Positions 22,428 through 30,704 of a stretch of DNA of 64,000 nt are shown in pieces. The DNA is taken from contig NW_021167087.1 in assembly GCF_003711515.1 (NCBI RefSeq), forward strand, positions 248,001 through 312,000, written 5' to 3'. Source of the stretch: Sodiomyces alkalinus F11 (lineage: Eukaryota > Ascomycota > Sordariomycetes > Glomerellales > Plectosphaerellaceae). Position 1 is the first letter of the stretch. Every line of letters starts with the position of its first letter. The notes under the pieces were generated by a model. The model saw only the letters and a list, made by a program, of their open reading frames with translations, made no database searches and was not told where the DNA came from. A program made the translations under genes and the position numbers.

Positions 22428-23495
22428 TCAATACCTCCCTTGCCCCCCACCGGCCATTCCCTCTATCCTTCTTGCAGTATTTCTGTTTGTGCTTCCCTTC
22501 CCCTGTAATTTCTTCGCAACAATAGCTAACTCCGTACGGCAGCCACTCCATGTTCCTTACGTAATGTACCATAAAAGCTTAAGGTGATGTACATAATCCT
22601 GGGGATGCGGGGGAAGGTTCAACCCAGCTGTCCATACAACGTATTGATCGTTCTCCCCACCGTTTCCACTTCTCTTTCCCCGCGCAACGATCAACTCGCT
22701 ATTGCCGTGTTGGGATAGCCGGCCATTCGGTACTTGTCCCTTGGGGGCACCTGCACTTGACCAGACTGATTGATGAGCACTTGGAACGCGGCGATTATAA
22801 TTGGAGAAGACGAGAATGGATGTACACGGAAGGTACCTTACTCTGCCGTCCACCTCCCCGACTTGGACCTTCCCCTACCTAATATCTGGTGCAGAGGTAG
22901 GTACTGCTGTGTCTACCTTATACATACTCCTTACGGAGTATTCCTCCACTATTACTCCTCACTTCTCCACGTCCTCGGTACCTCCTCACTTTACTTCGTC
23001 TTGACCGAGGGCCGAGATCGTTACTCAACTCATAGCTTTCATCGTCTCTGCCTTTTCTTCTTTTCTTTTTTCAACATACAACCACACTCGACATCCCTTC
23101 ATATTCTTTTTATCATTATTGGTATCTTAACAATTCCTCGTCTTCTTCTATCTCCTACCATCTCACTTCTTACACTAGCCCTAGCTTTGGTTTTGTGCTT
23201 CCACCATCATCCCGAAGGTGATTAGTGATCCATCCGAGCTCCCTGTTGCCGCACCTCGACACCGCTTCCTGTTGATGTCCTCGCCGTCCTTTTCGTCCTC
23301 ATTCTTCTCGTTCTGTTACTTTCGTCATTTCGACTGCCCGTTCATCAAATTCATAGAGTCGATAGCCCGATCTTGCATGATCTAGGCATTGAGCTCTATC
23401 CTTTGGCTTGACGTTACATCTCTCATACTTCCTCTCTTCCTCTCTTCCTCTCTTCCTCTCTTCCTCTCTTCCTCTCTTCCTACGTAGTTGCAACG
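22428..23495. other. Intergenic region upstream of the transhydrogenase gene
   Basis: Contains no supported gene. Short open frames (for example 22770-23225) show no family features. Pyrimidine-rich DNA increases toward 23495, as in many fungal 5' leaders, and includes the octamer repeat listed separately. Confidence 0.55.
23429..23480 (+). repeat. (TTCCTCTC)6.5 microsatellite in the presumed 5' leader
   Basis: Six full TTCCTCTC units and a half unit end 15 bp before the proposed start codon of the transhydrogenase gene at 23496. They form a strict pyrimidine tract on the coding strand. Confidence 0.9.
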
Positions 23496-25083
23496 ATGAC
23501 ACCCTCGGTCCGAGTTATCCCAAACGTGAGTCCTTATTGTCTGCTCTGTTTTTGCGAGGCGGTCCTGTCCCACTAACACGTCACACCGTCTGCTCTAGGC
23601 CGCTACCAGGGCAGTGAGCCTTCTCAGGACTATTCAGTATACTCATCCCCCCTCCTGTCCCTGTCACTCCAATCCGAATCACCACCATCACCATATCCCC
23701 CCTGCCCCGACTTTCACCCCTCGGCCTCTCCGTACCTCCGGTGCCTCCTCCGCTCGCCGTTATGCTACCCCGGCGGAGCCTCTGAAGGAGTACGCCTTCG
23801 AAATGGCCGCCTCTTCTATTCGCTTCGGGCCCGGTTCAACCCAGGAAGTCGGGCTAGACCTGAAGAACATGGGTGCAAACCGCGTCGCCGTCGTCACCGA
23901 CCCTACTGTCGACCGCCTGGTTGCCATGGATCAGGTCCGCCAGTCCCTCGACCGCGAGGGAATCTCCTACCGTGTCTACAACTCTACGCGTGTTGAGCCC
24001 AAGGACTCGTCCGTTCGCCATGCCATCGACTGGGCTCGCCCTTATGCCCCTGACGTCTTCCTCGCTGTCGGCGGCGGCTCCGTCATAGACACCGCCAAGC
24101 TTATGAACCTGTACTCCTGCTATCCGGATGCCGACTTCCTCGACTTCGTCAATGCCCCCATTGGCCGCGGCCTCCCCGTCGACAAGCCTCTCAAGCCCCT
24201 GATTGCCGTCCCTACCACTGCCGGCACCGGCTCCGAGACCACTGGAACTGCCATCTTCGATCTCGTCGAACGCCGCGCCAAGACTGGCGTCGCCCACCGC
24301 AACCTTAAGCCCACGCTGGGCATCTGTGATCCCCTCAACACCGCCACCATGCCCGCCGCCGTCAAGGCCGCCTCTGGCCTCGACGTTCTCTGCCACGCCC
24401 TCGAGTCGTGGACCGCTATTCCCTACAACCAGCGCGTCCCTCGACCCAATAACCCCATCAACCGCCCCGCTTACCAGGGCGCGAACCCCATCAGCGACGT
24501 CTTCTCCTTCCATGCCCTCCGCAGCACCATCAAGTACCTTCCCCGCGCCATCCGCAACCCCGACGACCACGAGGCCCAGTCCGAGATGCTCCTGGCCGCC
24601 ACCCTCGCTGGCGTGGGTTTCGGCAACGCCGGCGTCCACCTCTGCCACGGCATGTCCTACCCCATCTCCGGCCAGAACCCGACCCAATATCGCCATCCAG
24701 GCTACGACGTTCCCCACCCCCTCATCCCCCACGGCGTCAGCGTTGCCGTCACCGCACCCGCCGTCTTCCGCTTCACCGCCGCCTCGAACCCCGAGCGCCA
24801 TCTCGCCGCTGCCGAGGTCTTCGGCGTCGACGTCAGCCGTGTCCGCAAGGAAGACGTTGGCGCCGTCCTCGCCGATGCCATCGCCAAGTTCCTCGCCGAC
24901 CTTGGCGACCAGCCCAACGGCATCAAGGCGCTTGGCTTCACCAGTGCCGACGTTGATGCTCTTGTCGAGGGCACGCTTCCCCAGCGTCGAGTCCTGATGC
25001 TGGCCCCCGCCCTAGAGGACGATGTGCAACGGGAAAGGGAGCAGCTGAGGGCTCTTTTTGAGAATGCCATGACACATCATTAA
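23496..25083 (+). CDS. Hydroxyacid-oxoacid transhydrogenase, mitochondrial (iron-type alcohol dehydrogenase family)
   Basis: Model: exon 1 at 23496-23525 (MTPSVRVIPN), intron at 23526-23598, exon 2 at 23599-25083; 504 residues. The intron has GTGAGT, a CTAAC branch site at 23573-23577 and a TAG end, and joins in phase. Without it no ATG is available near the start. The N-terminus is rich in Arg, Ser, Thr and His with few acids, fitting a mitochondrial presequence. The Fe-ADH fold is shown by GGGSVIDTAK (G168 onward), PTTAGTGSETT, and likely metal ligands D272, H276, H360 and H388. The wide H360-H388 spacing and the motif GVHLCHGMSYPISG are typical of the ADHFE1/HOT branch. That enzyme moves hydride from 4-hydroxybutyrate to 2-oxoglutarate, giving succinate semialdehyde and D-2-hydroxyglutarate. 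Substrate is inferred from the family. It converges on MET10 with 457 bp between. Confidence 0.9.
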
Positions 25084-25540
25084 AGGCTAGCAAGGGATAT
25101 GAGAGAAGCATGTCGATATTGTGCACGTACATGACATGAGTATCTTGGATAGTTCCGGCCGTCTGCCACGCGAGATTGGTGATATAGGCTAGCTTAGGTG
25201 TTTTCTTGCATAGCCGTCATTTCATGTATTTTCTCGCTTTACCCTCGTCGCACATACACGTCCCAATACAACGCACGAAATTTGAACCACTGATGGGAAT
25301 GTTCAAAAAAATAGATTATATGATCAGAGTAATAAGGTAGGTAACTTAAATGTCAAGGTACAACGCAGAAAATAGTGCCTGAACGAAGCAAGATGGTATT
25401 ATGTAGTGTCTGACGCCCAAAAATGTCTATAGAGTTTTTACCATTTGTTCCTTTTTTCTCTTCTCTCATCCCTCTCTTTCTCGGTGATAAAACCACCCTG
25501 CGACAAAAAAGAAAAAGAAAAAGAAAAGACTTTTTGGAAC
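25084..25540. other. Convergent 3' intergenic region
   Basis: 457 bp between the stops of two converging genes. AT-rich, with an A-rich stretch near 25306-25317 and an AAAAAG-rich run near 25505-25530. Both 3' leaders are probably here. No other feature is seen. Confidence 0.6.
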
Positions 25541-28500
25541 TTAATAGACTTCGAGCACGTAGCGACCTTCCTCCTTGAGCTTCTCAATCTCATTGCGCGC
25601 ATTGACCTTCTTGCCCGTGAGACGGGCCTCGTACTCGATGGCCTCCTTGAGCACATCGGTGACGTCGGGCACGGGCCAGGTAGGACCGCAGAGGTAGAAG
25701 CTTCCGCTGTCGCGGACGTACGCCTGGACGATGTCCTTCATGGTCTGGCGCATGCGGTCCTGGATGTAGATCTTCTGGGGCTGGTCGCGGGAGAAGGCGG
25801 CGCCGAGGAGGGTGATGACGCCGGCGTCGAGGTAGGCCTCCCACTCCTCGCCGTAGAGGTACTCCTCGCGCTGGTGGCGGGAGCCGAGGTAGAGGAGGAT
25901 GGGGCCGATGTCCTCGCCGCGGGCCTTCTGCAGGGCGCGGTACTGGACGAAGGCGCGGAACGGCGCCAGGCCGGTGCCGAGGCCGGCCATGATGAGGGGC
26001 GCCTTGGGGGAGGCGGGCAGCTTCATGACCGACGGCTTGACCGAGACGGTGACCTTGGCGCCGACGGGGAGGCGGGAGAGGTAGCGCGAGGCGTGGCCCC
26101 AGCGGGTGCGACCGCGGGTGTCGACCCAGTCGACGACGACGATCATGAGGGCGACGGCGTTGGGGGTGACGGCCTGGGCGGAGGCTATGGAGTACTCTCT
26201 GCGCTTGAGCGGGGCGACGATGCGGACCAGGTCGTGGAAGCTGGGGCGGGCCGACGGGAACTCCTGCAGGATGTCGACGTAGGTGACGGTGTCCCCTTCG
26301 CTGCGCTTCTTGAACTCGGCGGCGCCGTCCGGGCCGCCGAGGGCGGCGAGCTTCTTCTTCTCGGCCTCGTTGGTGGCGAACTCGGCGAGCGCCTCGTAGA
26401 AGCGCTTGGGAGGCTTGCCCAGGACGTCGATGTTCTGCTTGAGCCCCTGGTAGACGGTGCGGGTGTCGAGCACGGTCGGGTCCTCGCGCGAAGGCACCTG
26501 GACGACCTCGTCCGGGTTGAGACCGTACCAGGCGATGAAGGCCTGGACCTGCTCGTCGTCGTTCTCGGCGTGGATGCCGAGGGCCTCGCCGATCTTGTAG
26601 GTGACGCCCGAGTCGCCGAGGTCGAACTCGATGTGGAAGATGTTGCGGTCGTACGTCCCGGGGGTGAGTCGGCGGTTCTCCTTGACGGTGACGGTGTGCG
26701 TCTTGACCGACAGCTCGGGACGCAGGTTGGACTGGGTGCCGTAGGCCTCCTTGAAAGCGAGGCCCTTGGCGGCGGCTTGCCAGTCGAGCAGCTTGCCGCC
26801 TACCTCCGCCTCCGACTCGGACTGGTCGAAGGGAACGAAGCTGTTGGCGGTGAGGTTGACCGGGAGCGCGGGCCAGACAAAGTCAACAGGAAGCTCGGTG
26901 GCGGCGGCAGGGATGTCGAGCTTGCGGACCGCGACCTCAAGAGCGTCCAGAGTCTCCTGGAGCGAGGGCGTAGCGCCGTCCTTCAAGGTGGCCTGGGCAA
27001 CGTCTTGCACCGAGATGTCCGGGCGAGCGAGTTTGAGGAAGGCAAATTCGAAGAGCGCCTTGGTAGCGGCAGGGTCCTCCTCGAATGCAGCCGATTGGGA
27101 AGTGTCGAATACGAAAAGCTCCACGCCCTTGTCCACGATGCTCTTGCAGACAAAGGCGGGAATGCGCTTCTCGAGATCTTCCTCCTTGAAGTTCGGAAGC
27201 TTCAGGAGAACCTTGCCGCCCTGCTTGACGCTCCGAATGATGTCAACCTCCTTGAGAAGCTTCTCGTCGCCGACAGCAACGACGTCGCCTTCCTCAACAG
27301 CGTAGGGCGCATCAATGGCCTTCCGGGAGCTGCGAATGTCTGTCCGCAAGGCACCGCCCTGGATCAGGTTGTCGAAGGTTTCGTCGACGTAGACGCTCTT
27401 GGCGGACTCGCAGGCAAGAAGCTTCCCAACGACGGCAGGGGATTGGGCTAAGACGGAGCTGTCAACGTCCCAGAAGGTGTACTGCTGGGCCTCGACCAGG
27501 AGGGGGAAAGGCTTGATCGCGGCATCCTTGTCTTCAAGCTTGGTGAAGATGTCGGCGACGGCCTGGGGAGTCAGGGCTACTGAGGCAGCATACTTGACGT
27601 CGGCGACGACGGGCGACTGGGCCCACTTGCCGGAGAAGGAGACTGCGGCCAGAACATCGGCATAGAGAGCGGATTGAAGAGATACATCCTCAATGGCAGC
27701 CTCATCCCTGACCTGGCCCAGAACGGCAATGCGGCGGGCGGCGGCGGGGATGGCGTCGAGGAAGGCCTCTTCGACGAAGGGGCGGTACACACGGACGTTG
27801 ATGGCGCCGACCTTGGCGCCGTCAGCGGCGAGACGAGCCACGACCTGCTTGGCGATCTGGGCCTCGACGCTGCCGAAGGCGACCAGGACAGTCTCGGCGT
27901 CCCTGTGACCGTGGTACTCGAAGAGGTCGTAGGCGGTGCCAAGCTCCGAGTTGAAAAGCTTGAGCAGTTCCATGACCTTGCCCGCATCGTCGAGCCTCTT
28001 GTTGAGGTAGGTGACCTCTTTCGAGATCTTCTTGTAGGTCTCGGTGACACCCTTCTTGTTGAGGGCGCTGGAGGCCTTCATGGTTTCCCTCGCCAGCCTA
28101 ACGCCTTCCTCGACGCCGAGAGTAGGAGTCAGGGCAGTCATGAGGGTGGCGAGCAGGGCGGTGTGGTTCGACTCGGCGTCCTCGTCGGATCCCAGCTCCT
28201 TGCTGACGAGGTTCAGCAAGTTCACGACTTTGGAGGAGATGGCCTGCCTCTCCTCGGCGGCGGGCGAACCCTGGGTGAGGGTGTTGTAGAGGTCGGCGAT
28301 GCCGCTCTTACTCAGGGCGTCGACGATGCGCGAGGTCTCGCGGGCGAGGCGCACGCCGTCGTAGACGTGCAGGGTGGGGAGGACGGCAGCCATGAGGGTG
28401 GCGAAGAGGGCCATGTGCTGGGCCTCGGCGGCGGTGGAGCTGGAGACGAGACCCAGGCCGAGCTCCTCGGCAGTGCGCAGGGCGGTATCGTACTCGGAGA

Positions 28501-29029
28501 GCAGGCCGTTCTGGGCATCGTAGTCGAGGGCGGCGACGTGGGCGACGAAGGGGGAAGCGACTCCGTAGAGGAGGCTCAGCTGGTCGAGGGCACCACGAAG
28601 ATTCTTCAAGCTCAGGCTGGGCGCGAGCAGAGACTGGGGGACGTGGCGCTTGGACATGTCAAAGTCCGGGCTGAAGATGTAACCGAGGGCGAGGGCGCCG
28701 GCACCGGTCCTGGTCTGCAGCTGTATGACATCGGTATGCTGACCGCGGATGTTGCGCTCTTTGGCCTCGGCCCAGGCACGAGCGGCGACATCAAGATCGA
28801 ATGTGGGAGCCGAGTAGCTGAAGATCTTGTCGGAGAGGAGATAGGCGACCTGTTGGACGAGCAGCTGGGCCGTCACATAAGTCGGACCAGAGATGGAGGA
28901 CAGAGCAACGTGTTGACCGAAGGGCAGGGCAGAAGAGGACTTGTTGTTGTTGTTGTCCGAAGCAGGCTGAGGCTTAGAATCGAGGACGGCGGCACCAGCA
29001 CCGGCGCTCTCTTGCGGCTTGAACTGCAT
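25541..29029 (-). CDS. MET10: Assimilatory sulfite reductase (NADPH) flavoprotein subunit
   Basis: 1162 residues from the ATG at 29029 (MQFKPQES). The subunit passes electrons from NADPH through FAD to the sirohaem subunit, which reduces sulfite to sulfide for cysteine and methionine synthesis. The N-terminal half is the pyruvate:ferredoxin-oxidoreductase-like region seen in MET10 proteins (GPTYVTAQLLVQQVAYLLSD; DVIQLQTRTGAG). The C-terminal half is a CysJ-like FAD/NADPH module: R943-R944-E945-Y946-S947 for FAD, MAGLGTGLAPF at 1014 onward for NADPH, a CGP near the end and the terminal YVLEVY. Residues 201-284 and 285-368 are two copies of one 84-residue unit (about 44% identical by hand), where I recall a single copy in relatives. 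The frame is open for 91 codons upstream, to 29302, with a hydrophobic segment; I treat this as leader because MET10 similarity begins after MQFK, but a longer start is possible. The gene shares its upstream region with the copper ATPase. Confidence 0.92.
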   Translation of the reverse strand: MQFKPQESAGAGAAVLDSKPQPASDNNNNKSSSALPFGQHVALSSISGPTYVTAQLLVQQVAYLLSDKIFSYSAPTFDLDVAARAWAEAKERNIRGQHTDVIQLQTRTGAGALALGYIFSPDFDMSKRHVPQSLLAPSLSLKNLRGALDQLSLLYGVASPFVAHVAALDYDAQNGLLSEYDTALRTAEELGLGLVSSSTAAEAQHMALFATLMAAVLPTLHVYDGVRLARETSRIVDALSKSGIADLYNTLTQGSPAAEERQAISSKVVNLLNLVSKELGSDEDAESNHTALLATLMTALTPTLGVEEGVRLARETMKASSALNKKGVTETYKKISKEVTYLNKRLDDAGKVMELLKLFNSELGTAYDLFEYHGHRDAETVLVAFGSVEAQIAKQVVARLAADGAKVGAINVRVYRPFVEEAFLDAIPAAARRIAVLGQVRDEAAIEDVSLQSALYADVLAAVSFSGKWAQSPVVADVKYAASVALTPQAVADIFTKLEDKDAAIKPFPLLVEAQQYTFWDVDSSVLAQSPAVVGKLLACESAKSVYVDETFDNLIQGGALRTDIRSSRKAIDAPYAVEEGDVVAVGDEKLLKEVDIIRSVKQGGKVLLKLPNFKEEDLEKRIPAFVCKSIVDKGVELFVFDTSQSAAFEEDPAATKALFEFAFLKLARPDISVQDVAQATLKDGATPSLQETLDALEVAVRKLDIPAAATELPVDFVWPALPVNLTANSFVPFDQSESEAEVGGKLLDWQAAAKGLAFKEAYGTQSNLRPELSVKTHTVTVKENRRLTPGTYDRNIFHIEFDLGDSGVTYKIGEALGIHAENDDEQVQAFIAWYGLNPDEVVQVPSREDPTVLDTRTVYQGLKQNIDVLGKPPKRFYEALAEFATNEAEKKKLAALGGPDGAAEFKKRSEGDTVTYVDILQEFPSARPSFHDLVRIVAPLKRREYSIASAQAVTPNAVALMIVVVDWVDTRGRTRWGHASRYLSRLPVGAKVTVSVKPSVMKLPASPKAPLIMAGLGTGLAPFRAFVQYRALQKARGEDIGPILLYLGSRHQREEYLYGEEWEAYLDAGVITLLGAAFSRDQPQKIYIQDRMRQTMKDIVQAYVRDSGSFYLCGPTWPVPDVTDVLKEAIEYEARLTGKKVNARNEIEKLKEEGRYVLEVY
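27926..28177 (-). repeat. MET10 internal repeat, unit 2 (residues 285-368)
   Basis: 84 codons starting AESNHTALLATLM, directly adjoining unit 1. It ends in TAYD, just before FEYHGHRD, which continues as in ordinary MET10 proteins. Confidence 0.8.
28178..28429 (-). repeat. MET10 internal repeat, unit 1 (residues 201-284)
   Basis: 84 codons starting AEAQHMALFATLM. It aligns without gaps to the next unit, sharing TLM, VRLARET and LL-L-ELG blocks. Confidence 0.8.
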
Positions 29030-30067
29030 GATGGAGGTGAGGTGGTTCCCAAGTGTAGGATTGGAGGAGAAGCGAGGCAGCCTTGAAGTAAACAGTAAAC
29101 CAAGCAATGCGACGAGGAGGCAGAGAGCAAGGTACGGAGCGTATTCCTTGTCGAAGTCGAACCTGGGTAGCTGGAGGAGAAGGGATTCAAGGATGAATTG
29201 CCAGGTCACTTGCATACATGTGCCTAGACAAAACCCAGGTTGGTATGAGAGAGTGACGGCCTCGGAAATCGAGGTAAGATGGAGGCCAACTCTAGCCACC
29301 ACCTATCGAAGATGAGGGTTGAAGGAAGAGAGGATGAGGAGGGAGAGGGGGCGGAGGAGGCGGAGGAGGAAAAGTGAAGAGGAGAGGAAGATATCAATCT
29401 CAGAACGGGAGGAAAAAGAGATTGCACCGAGGACCGGAGGAGAGACGCGCCGGGTGATTAGAAGAAGAAGGACACTGCGGCGAGGGTTGGGGGGAAGAGG
29501 GCGAAGGGTTCTTTTTCCGGGTCTACTGTACGGAGTGGTAAAGAAATCCACTTCCTCCCGTTGCTGTTACCAATCGTATGCCCAGAAAATTATCCTGGGC
29601 AATTTCATAGTTCGGCCATCTTGCCGACACAGGGGTAAAGGCTCCATTCTGGTCCCGTCCATTGTCATGGTGGTTGCATCTTTCTTCTGTCTGGTGGGTA
29701 AAAAATTGGGCAGAATGGTGAAGGCGATGGTCGTGAGAAGCTCCAGAGGCGTGGACGTCAAAATGGCCCAAGATCACGCAATCCGCGCTAGTCTTATAAA
29801 GGGTTAGTGTCTACATGGTCTTAGGAGCATGGACCATTTGCCGGTCTCTCTTTTTTGTTTTTGTGGGGGAGCACCGGGAACGGGACTTTTCACTCCAGAT
29901 CACGGTTTAGAGTATTGATTACCAGAATTACCTAATTTCAGAGTGCGCGCGACTGTAGGTACGTACCTATAACTCAGCCTCAACACCTCCTTAGCCACAA
30001 AGACAATATTCCGACGACTTTCTGCTTCGTAACTATGTGACGCGAATTTCTTTATGAACTCATTGTC

Positions 30068-30077
30068 ATGACATCAT
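30068..30077. promoter_or_regulatory. CYS3-type sulfur control site
   Basis: ATGACATCAT matches the Neurospora CYS3 bZIP consensus ATGRYRYCAT at every position and is palindromic at the degenerate level. It lies about 1.04 kb before the MET10 start. Genes for sulfate assimilation are the classic CYS3/MetR targets, so the match is meaningful here, but binding is inferred. Confidence 0.6.
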
Positions 30078-30125
30078 ATTAGTCATAATATCGTTTCAAA
30101 TGGAATGGCCAATGCAACGTTCACA

Positions 30126-30132
30126 TGACTCA
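30126..30132. promoter_or_regulatory. CPC1/GCN4 (AP-1-type) site
   Basis: TGACTCA is the exact core bound by the GCN4/CPC1 bZIP factors of general amino-acid control. It lies 48 bp from the CYS3-type site. A 7-bp match alone can occur by chance. Confidence 0.45.
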
Positions 30133-30376
30133 GCCAAGTAAGTGGCAATTTCAGGAACCAAACCGTTGCGAACGGCGTCCAAGATCCCCTGGATCCATAT
30201 AAACTCGGGACCTACTCCGTAGATCTCATCTTAGCTTTTTGCGCCTTTTGTGCCGTTGATGCATTCTTGATTGTCGAGCCATTTCTGCCGGAAAATGGCA
30301 GTACACGAAGAATCAGAAGGAATAGGGAAGATAAATCGCCGACATGGCGGCACAAGTACCGCAATACAGATGGGTG

Positions 30377-30387
30377 GCTATATAAGA
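30377..30387 (+). promoter_or_regulatory. TATA box candidate for the copper ATPase
   Basis: CTATATAAGAG lies about 320 bp before the start codon and would leave a leader of roughly 290 bp. A second weaker candidate, CCATATAAAC, is at 30195-30204. Confidence 0.5.
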
Positions 30388-30704
30388 GAACGACCTAGGT
30401 ACTGATGCTCAACGATTCTCAGCTCTAACTTGAAGTCACAAAAAGAGAATCATCAGTTGAACCTGCTCCTGACTTTTACTGTCCAACCTCCAGCTTCCAC
30501 TATCGTGCTACACCCCACAGATTCACAGGTCGAGCCTTCTCACTAACCAAGTTGTGTCACCATTATTATATTAATCGTCAACCTTCTTTCTTCAGCTCGT
30601 GCCTCTCCTTCATCCGCAAATCCCCTCCAACAGAGTAAAATCCTGACTTCTAGAGACTTCATTCAACTCCATTTCGAGAGACGTCAAGAGATCACCGCGC
30701 AAAA

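Larger units (their letters stand above)
29030..30704. other. Shared upstream region of MET10 and the copper ATPase
   Basis: 1675 bp between divergent start codons. 29310-29480 is purine-rich on the plus strand, so pyrimidine-rich in the MET10 sense, as expected for a leader. The middle holds the CYS3-type and CPC1-type sites listed separately, and two TATA-like boxes face the ATPase. No gene is supported inside. Confidence 0.7.

Noticed and set aside
22366..23225. Small frames between the TIR element and the transhydrogenase
   Set aside because: One begins inside the transposon arm. Others are low-complexity or overlapping, with no coding signature.
23854..24801. 315-codon minus-strand open frame opposite the transhydrogenase
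   Set aside because: Antisense shadow with Gly/Val/Asp-rich composition and no family features.
25445..27451. 668-codon plus-strand open frame opposite MET10
   Set aside because: It is a shadow of the GC-rich MET10 gene in another frame: Leu/Val/Gly/Asp-rich with no domain.
27674..29086. 470-codon plus-strand open frame opposite MET10
   Set aside because: Same cause: an antisense shadow of strong third-position GC bias, with Gly/Glu/Asp-rich nonsense.
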